Positions 13,128-17,734 of a DNA stretch of 17,734 bases are shown here, one piece after another. The notes under the pieces were generated by a model. It made no database searches. It had not been told where the DNA came from and worked only from the letters and a program-made list of their open reading frames with translations. The first letter of the stretch is position 1; each line of letters begins with the position of its first letter. The stretch is from Methylococcaceae bacterium. GTDB taxonomy: Bacteria; Pseudomonadota; Gammaproteobacteria; Methylococcales; Methylococcaceae. Where the stretch lies: contig VEPB01000230.1 in the NCBI GenBank assembly GCA_012026715.1, forward strand, positions 1 to 17,734, written 5' to 3'. A program made the translations under genes and the position numbers.

Positions 13128-14529
13128 GAGCTGTGTTCTCCAACGGGTAGTCCCGAGCTTCCTCGGGGAGCTTTTGACCGAAGATGGACCGGTAGACCGG
13201 TACCTCGTGGTGGTGATTGGTGGCCAGCACCAGGTTGGCCAGATCGAACAAGGCCTGGCGCGCCCCGGCGTAGCCGATGAAGGCTTTCTGGTAACCGCCG
13301 ACCCAGTCGTACAAGGGGAAGCCGCAGCGCAGGATGGGCACGCCCAGACGCTCCGCCGCCTGCACCGCATGGGAATTGCCGATCAGCACTTCGGCGCCCT
13401 GTTCCTTGGCGCTCAACTCCAGATCCTCAAGGTCGCCGATCTTGATCGTGGCGGCGGGAACATGGGCTAATGCGGGACCATCGCCGGACGCCACCGCGGT
13501 AACCACTTCGCCGCCCATCTCGCGTACCAGATGCGAAAAGGCGTTGAGCAGGTCCGGGTCGGCGGCGATGGCCACTTTCAGAAAACCCAGCATGAAATGG
13601 GTATCCACCATGGCATCCTGCAACTGGGCCCGCTGCCTTTCCAGCCGGTCCGGCACCCGGTTGCCGCTGATGTCGGCCAGCGCCTTGATCAGCGCATCGG
13701 TGGCGGCCAGACCGTAGACGTGATCGAACCGGTAAGTGGGCACGCCGGTGCGATTCTCCAGGATATCGGCCGCCTTTTTCAGGGACGCGCCAATCATCAG
13801 TGTGGCTGCGGCATCGCCCAGGGTCTTGATCTCGGCGATCGCCGTGCCGCCCACGGTGACCGGGCTGAAATCCTCGTCCACCAGATGGCCGTCCAGAGAA
13901 TCGGACACGTCCGGCACGAACACCGGTCGCAGGCCGAACCATTCCAGCAGATCGCGCAGATGCTCCAGATCGCCCGGCGTCAGATGGGATCCGGCCAGCA
14001 CATTGACCTGTCGCTGCCGGGTGCCGGGCTTGGTGCCGGCCACAGCCGCCTCGGGCACCAGTTCGTCGAGGATGTCGGCGAGGGTCACGGCGAAACCGGA
14101 TTCCAGGCAGCCGGTGAAATCCGGGGTGCTCACCCCCACCACGGCAATGTCGGCAAATTGGGGGTAGCGTCCGCGGAATTCCCGCACGCAGCGCTTGATG
14201 TCGGCGCCCTGGGTCTCGGCCAGACCGGTCGTCAGCACCGTGATCAGCTGGGGACTGGATTTCTCGGCGATGACCTTGCGCCCCTCGATGACGTTCTCGT
14301 CGGCCCCCATCACCGAACTGGCCTGATCCATTGCGGTGGATTGCAGGGGAATGGGCTCGCGGAAATGGCGAACGAAATAGACCTTGGCAAAGGCGGTGCA
14401 TCCCTGGGAGCCGTGCAGCATGGGCATGGCCCGATCGAATCCCAAGGTCGCCAACGACCCGCCCACCGGCTGGCTCGCCTTGAGCGGATTGACCGACATG
14501 GCCTTCTTGCGCTTGATGATCTCGGGCAT
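13096..14529 (-). CDS. nifN: Nitrogenase FeMo-cofactor scaffold subunit NifN
   Basis: NifN pairs with NifE in a heterotetramer that resembles the MoFe protein and completes the FeMo-cofactor from NifB-co. The 477-residue product has the usual length. The N-terminal LHGSQGCTAFAKVYFVRHFR contains Cys44, the conserved ligand of the interface [4Fe-4S] cluster, followed by PIPLQSTAMDQASSVMGADENV. Later landmarks are LITVLTTGLAETQGADI near 94-110 and the C-terminal PILRCGFPLYDWVGGYQKAF near 398-417. A His-rich end (HGLHPTHAHH) is unusual. Its sigma-54 promoter lies only about 36 bases upstream, so it is the first gene of its own operon here, unlike the usual nifEN arrangement. Confidence 0.97.
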   Translation of the reverse strand: MPEIIKRKKAMSVNPLKASQPVGGSLATLGFDRAMPMLHGSQGCTAFAKVYFVRHFREPIPLQSTAMDQASSVMGADENVIEGRKVIAEKSSPQLITVLTTGLAETQGADIKRCVREFRGRYPQFADIAVVGVSTPDFTGCLESGFAVTLADILDELVPEAAVAGTKPGTRQRQVNVLAGSHLTPGDLEHLRDLLEWFGLRPVFVPDVSDSLDGHLVDEDFSPVTVGGTAIAEIKTLGDAAATLMIGASLKKAADILENRTGVPTYRFDHVYGLAATDALIKALADISGNRVPDRLERQRAQLQDAMVDTHFMLGFLKVAIAADPDLLNAFSHLVREMGGEVVTAVASGDGPALAHVPAATIKIGDLEDLELSAKEQGAEVLIGNSHAVQAAERLGVPILRCGFPLYDWVGGYQKAFIGYAGARQALFDLANLVLATNHHHEVPVYRSIFGQKLPEEARDYPLENTAHGLHPTHAHH

Positions 14530-14564
14530 GGGATATCGTTCCGGATGGTGCTTAATCCCTTTCA

Positions 14565-14580
14565 GGCAACCGGTATGCCA
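14565..14580 (-). promoter_or_regulatory. Sigma-54 promoter of nifN
   Basis: On the minus strand TGGCAT-N5-TTGCC, with GG and GC exactly ten bases apart, against the consensus TGGCAC-N5-TTGCA. The expected transcription start is near 14554, leaving a leader of about 25 bases before the nifN ATG at 14529. The element lies at the typical place and next to a NifA site, so it is well supported. Confidence 0.85.
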
Positions 14581-14623
14581 AGCGCATTTACACGACCAAT
14601 CAATCGGTTAACAGCATTTCGGA

Positions 14624-14639
14624 TGTCGTGTTCCCGACA
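14624..14639. promoter_or_regulatory. NifA upstream activator site for nifN
   Basis: TGT-N10-ACA with the central T in the preferred place (TGT-N4-T-N5-ACA). The outer five bases on each side (TGTCG/CGACA) form a perfect inverted repeat. The centre lies about 78 bases upstream of the predicted nifN transcription start, within the range used by NifA to activate sigma-54 promoters. Confidence 0.8.
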
Positions 14640-15069
14640 ATGTCCAGCTGCTTTGTCGGATTGTCGCGCGGTGATCAGGGTACGCTTGGGACTTGGGGGA
14701 CTCGCCAATGTCAATCCAAAGTGGATTGCAGTTCCAATGTGCTGGTGGGGAACGTCCCCGGCGAGGTCCCCTCGGTAAGCCGTCGCCACGGATCAAGTCG
14801 GAAACAGCGCAAGGCGGGAACTCCACCCCTGCGGCTACCGCCGACATTCGAACCACACATGAAACCGGTCTGGCTATTCCCCGAATGCACCGCGGATTTC
14901 GTTGCGTTTCAGGCAACTCACTCGCAGAGCACCCCGAGACCTCGCCTCGCCACCTGGACGGTCTCGGATTCTCGATGTTCACCGCTTGACGCTGGGCCAT
15001 CCGAAGGACAGACTTCGGCCGACTCGGGGACCGGCCCTGTGAACATGCATTCGACATAAAGGAGCACCG
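14640..15069. other. Non-coding DNA between the nifN regulatory region and the protease gene
   Basis: About 430 bases. Frames are open on both strands but their translations are low-complexity Arg/Pro/Ser strings without family character. The right end has the AAGGAG ribosome binding site of the protease gene. A weak GG-N10-GC at 14912-14925 on the plus strand is too poor to call a sigma-54 promoter. I found no convincing plus-strand promoter. Confidence 0.4.
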
Positions 15070-16140
15070 ATGGCATCTCAGCTGTTGAAATCAAACCTGT
15101 TCGAGGCCGCCTACAAGGCGACTGCCGAGGGAATCAAGGCCAAAGACTTCGCGCGGAGCGATCCGTGGGTCGCATTGATCCCGAGGCTGGCGACGTTGTG
15201 TGGCGCCTCATTCGAGATGACCCATGCGGCTTGCCTCGAAGAACTGCGCAAGGTCTCCAACGAGCGATCCCTCAAGGCTGGCTCCTATGGCGCGTTCCTG
15301 CTGTCCGCCAGCGGGCTGGCCGCCGATGCGACCACCCTGCCCAGCTCCTCACAAGCCGCCCGCGTCGCCGCGCTGGAGCTGCTCTACCACACCTACTTCC
15401 ACACGACCAAGGGACAGGAGGCAGTGTGGATCGTCTCGGTACCCACCAACTACACGACATGGCCCCATCTTCAGATGGCCGGCGCGACGGTCGCAAGCAT
15501 ACTCGCCAGCCTCAACGCAGGTGGAAACGAGCGATTTTCCGTCACCGACCGCAAGCACATCGCCACGGCAGCCCAGACCGGACTGGCGTGGACCCTGAAG
15601 GCCTTGGTCGTCCTCGACGACCTACAGGCGGGATCGAGGGCGATGACCCTGCTCAAATACTGGTTTGGCAACAACTCGACCACGGAAGTCGAACTGACCA
15701 CCTTGGCTGAAAAGCTGCGGGCGGGACTGCGCAAAATTGCCAACAAACTCAATGGCGGTACCGCCGTCGTCACCGATTTCGTGCCGATTCGCACCTCCAC
15801 CGATCCGAAAGATTCGGGCGCGCGCGGTTCCAACGCCTTCGTGGTGGCCTCCGAGACGCAGGACGTGATCTACATCGAGGAGGGCTTTTTCTCCCAGAAT
15901 GCCGGCAATGTCTTCCAGAATGATGGCCGCCACTGGGCCCGCATCATGGTCCACGAAATGACCCACCGGGAAGCGGCGACCGTCGACAAGCGCTATGGCT
16001 GGGCGGGTATCGCCCCTTCGAGCGGGAAGATTTCTCCCGCCGACGCCATGGTGAACGCCGACAACTGGGCGATCTTCGTTGCCGATGCCGCCGGGGCGAT
16101 GACCGCAACCGACATCGCTCGGGCAACCAACGGCGTATGA
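15070..16140 (+). CDS. Aspzincin (M35/Lys-endopeptidase-like) zinc metalloprotease
   Basis: A 356-residue protein whose C-terminal half reads as an aspzincin zinc protease. His295-Glu296-x-x-His299 (HEMTH) is the zinc and catalytic motif, and ATVDKRYG at 303-310 matches the GTxDxxYG motif, in which Asp306 is the third zinc ligand. The expected preceding pattern (a helix then ALLKYWFG-like) is seen as AMTLLKYWFGNNST near 193-206. The N-terminal 150 residues are helical and unassigned. There is no signal peptide, although most M35 proteases are secreted, so it acts inside the cell or leaves by a dedicated secretion or injection system. AAGGAG stands just before the ATG. It overlaps the next gene as ATGA. 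It lies on the opposite strand between nifE and nifN. Confidence 0.85.
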   Translation: MASQLLKSNLFEAAYKATAEGIKAKDFARSDPWVALIPRLATLCGASFEMTHAACLEELRKVSNERSLKAGSYGAFLLSASGLAADATTLPSSSQAARVAALELLYHTYFHTTKGQEAVWIVSVPTNYTTWPHLQMAGATVASILASLNAGGNERFSVTDRKHIATAAQTGLAWTLKALVVLDDLQAGSRAMTLLKYWFGNNSTTEVELTTLAEKLRAGLRKIANKLNGGTAVVTDFVPIRTSTDPKDSGARGSNAFVVASETQDVIYIEEGFFSQNAGNVFQNDGRHWARIMVHEMTHREAATVDKRYGWAGIAPSSGKISPADAMVNADNWAIFVADAAGAMTATDIARATNGV

Positions 16141-16601
16141 CGCAGATTTCGACTCCGTGCCGCTTGCTGGCGGCAGCCCTACTGATGGTATGCGCCACCG
16201 AGCGAGGCAGCGCCGAGCCCCCCCGGACAACCACCAAGGAGACCGTGATGACTGACTCTGATGATCTATTGATGACGGGATCGTTCGACCGCTCGCCGCC
16301 GCCCGAGGTGGCGCCGGTGGTGCGGGACGGCAAACGCTATGTGCAGCGCATCGGCTCGCATGACGACAGCATCGGCCAGAGCGGCGGATTGCTGGACATC
16401 ATCGATGACGCGACGGGGAAACCGATTGCGACCATCAAGGTGTACGACAACACCCGCAGTCCCGACCTGGAGGGCGACGTGCAAGACATCTTCTTTGTGT
16501 CGATGGCGTTTGATGCCACCGGCAGACTGATCATTACCGACGAAGTCGGACGGCGATTTGCCGTGGATGTCGATAAGCGCGCGTCGGTGCAGCTGCCCTG
16601 A
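16137..16601 (+). CDS. Partner of the aspzincin protease, unknown family, possible signal peptide
   Basis: A 154-residue protein that I do not recognise. From the ATG at 16137, which overlaps the protease stop as ATGA, the N-terminus looks like a signal peptide (CRLLAAALLMVCATERGSA). A second in-frame ATG at 16248 has a better ribosome binding site, AAGGAG six bases ahead, and would give a 117-residue cytoplasmic protein starting MTDSDDLLMTGSFD. The body is beta-rich (GLLDIIDDATGKPIATIKVY, FFVSMAFDATGRLIITDE). Which start is used decides the compartment. Tight coupling to a protease suggests an inhibitor, immunity factor or accessory protein, but that is inference only. Confidence 0.65.
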   Translation: MTQISTPCRLLAAALLMVCATERGSAEPPRTTTKETVMTDSDDLLMTGSFDRSPPPEVAPVVRDGKRYVQRIGSHDDSIGQSGGLLDIIDDATGKPIATIKVYDNTRSPDLEGDVQDIFFVSMAFDATGRLIITDEVGRRFAVDVDKRASVQLP

Positions 16602-16700
16602 TTCCGCGCGCGCCGCTGCAGGCCATTAAATAAATCTGAGGCCCGGCAACGTCTTAGCCCCTGAATTCCGCTTGCTCCATGCAGGCTTCGAAGATTGGCT

Positions 16701-17734
16701 TCAGGCGTGGAGCGCTTCCGCCGCGTTGGTTTCGGCGTTGTCCAGATCCGAGGTGACGGTTTCCGTCGCTGCCCGTGGCGGACTGGCCGCCCGCCATGGC
16801 GCCGGGGTACGCACCGCCTGCCACACCGGGCTCTCCATGGTCAGCGCCAACTGCCGCACCAGCTCCAGCATGCCCTGATAGCCCGCATAGCCGAATTCCC
16901 TTTCCTGGTTGATGTCGAGGAAGGCCAGCCGCGCCTTGAGGGCGGTGTAGAGGTTGCGGCCGCCGGCGATGAGGATGTCGCACTTGTAGTCCTTCACCAC
17001 CTGCAGCAGTTTTTTCGGGCTGACATCATCCAGCATCAGCGCCTCCTCGCCCATCAGCTCGCGGATGCGGGCCTTGTCTTCCTCCGTGGATTTCTTGGTG
17101 CCGGTGGCGACCACCACCATGCCGAGATCCTGCAAGGCCGAGACCACCGACCAGCTCTTCACCCCGCCGGTGTTCAGCAACACCCGCTTGCCGGTGAGCC
17201 GCTGCTTCCAGGGTTCCAGTTCAGCCCGAATGCGGGTCTCCTCGCGTTCGATCAAGGCCTCGGTGCGGGCGGTCAGATCCGGATCAGCGATGATGCGGGC
17301 GAAGTCCCGCAGGGCCTGGCTGGTATCGGTGATGCCGTAGAAACTACCCTCGAACCAGGGCGTGCCGTACTGGCTTTCCAGCTTGCGGGCCACGTTGAGC
17401 ATGGCCTTGGAGCACACCATCATGTTGACCTCCGCCCGGTGCATGGTCTGCACCTCGCGGTAACGGGCATCGCCAGACAAGGTGCACAACACCCGGAGCC
17501 CGAGTTCATCCAGCAGCGGCAGCACGTGCCACAGCTCGCCGGCGATGTTGTACTCGCCCACCAGATTGACGTCGTGTACCTGGATGCCGCGTCGTTGGGC
17601 GCGTTCCGGAATCGGGTCGGGCTCCCGGGTACCCACCACATACTTGACCATGGCATCGCCGGCGATGCGGTTGCCCATGTTCTTGGTGCCGTAAAAGCCA
17701 GCGCAATCGACCGGAACGACGGGCGTCTCGAAGC
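16701..17734 (-). CDS. nifE: FeMo-cofactor scaffold subunit NifE (5' end outside window)
   Basis: The last 343 or so residues of NifE, partner of NifN in FeMo-cofactor assembly. The frame continues past the window edge: before the ATG at 17678 it reads FETPVVPVDCAGFYGTKN, part of the NifE body, so that ATG is internal and about 130-150 N-terminal residues are missing. Landmarks are HDVNLVGEYNIAGELWHVLP, VNMMVCSKAMLNVARKLE (its Cys aligns with the cofactor-ligand Cys of NifD), GTPWFEGSFYGITDTS, GKRVLLNTGGVKSWSV and FLDINQEREFGYAGYQGML. The C-terminal tail after APWRAA is Ala/Thr rich. The next nif gene, nifN, starts 2.2 kb away instead of a few bases. Confidence 0.96.
   Translation of the reverse strand, partial: FETPVVPVDCAGFYGTKNMGNRIAGDAMVKYVVGTREPDPIPERAQRRGIQVHDVNLVGEYNIAGELWHVLPLLDELGLRVLCTLSGDARYREVQTMHRAEVNMMVCSKAMLNVARKLESQYGTPWFEGSFYGITDTSQALRDFARIIADPDLTARTEALIEREETRIRAELEPWKQRLTGKRVLLNTGGVKSWSVVSALQDLGMVVVATGTKKSTEEDKARIRELMGEEALMLDDVSPKKLLQVVKDYKCDILIAGGRNLYTALKARLAFLDINQEREFGYAGYQGMLELVRQLALTMESPVWQAVRTPAPWRAASPPRAATETVTSDLDNAETNAAEALHA

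Noticed and set aside
14912..14925. Plus-strand GG-N10-GC that could be a sigma-54 promoter for the protease gene
   Set aside because: Only the invariant dinucleotides match; the flanking bases (AGGCAA, TCGC) are poor and no well-placed NifA site accompanies it on that side.
14608..15057. Minus-strand 149-residue ORF upstream of nifN
   Set aside because: Low-complexity Arg/Pro/Ser translation without family features, running through the nifN regulatory region.
1..17734. CRISPR array, riboswitch or complete rRNA/tRNA gene
   Set aside because: No regularly spaced direct repeats, recognisable riboswitch core or full cloverleaf was seen in reading the window.

Overview
The window looks like the chromosome of a GC-rich, nitrogen-fixing gammaproteobacterium. 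NifE, NifN and NifX and the small proteins that follow NifX resemble those of Azotobacter, methanotrophs and purple sulfur bacteria. The sequence cannot fix the genus; a methylotroph such as a member of the Methylococcales is a guess. Almost every gene lies on the minus strand, so transcription mostly runs from high to low coordinates.

Right part (9356-17734), nitrogen fixation. The 3' two thirds of nifE lie at the right edge. nifN, nifX, a NifX-associated DUF269 gene, a DUF683 gene, the nif-specific ferredoxin III gene, a thioredoxin-fold [2Fe-2S] ferredoxin gene, a TPR-like gene, a small conserved hypothetical and a DUF364-type gene follow as one tightly packed operon. Its core, NifEN and NifX, builds and hands on the FeMo-cofactor, and the ferredoxins supply electrons. 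nifE and nifN, normally adjacent, are separated by 2.2 kb holding two plus-strand genes: an aspzincin (M35-type) metalloprotease without a signal peptide, and a partner with a possible signal peptide. nifN has its own sigma-54 promoter and a perfect NifA binding site, which explains how it can be expressed apart from nifE.

Middle (8640-9350), a decayed junction: a truncated IS21-family transposase, the broken 3' end of an unidentified gene and a short orphan ORF.

Left-middle (1819-8640), a stress-type regulon. An eight-gene operon encodes three pairs of YCII/DGPF-domain and VOC (PhnB-like) proteins, one membrane-anchored SRPBCC protein and, last, an ECF sigma factor of the ECF42 type with a TPR-like C-terminal extension. 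Just upstream is a two-gene operon for a six-Asp-box beta-propeller protein and a MoaD/ThiS-like protein ending in Gly-Gly. The same bipartite promoter, TGTCGA-N17-CGACT, occurs three times: before the first gene of the sigma operon, inside that operon, and before the propeller/MoaD operon. The sigma factor therefore probably controls both operons.

Far left (1-1205): cheR and the start of cheD, chemotaxis adaptation genes. Between them and the sigma operon lies the 3' half of a tRNA-Thr(UGU) gene without a 5' half, a typical scar left by an element that integrated in a tRNA. Its orientation puts the chromosome on the chemotaxis side and the possible island on the sigma-factor side.
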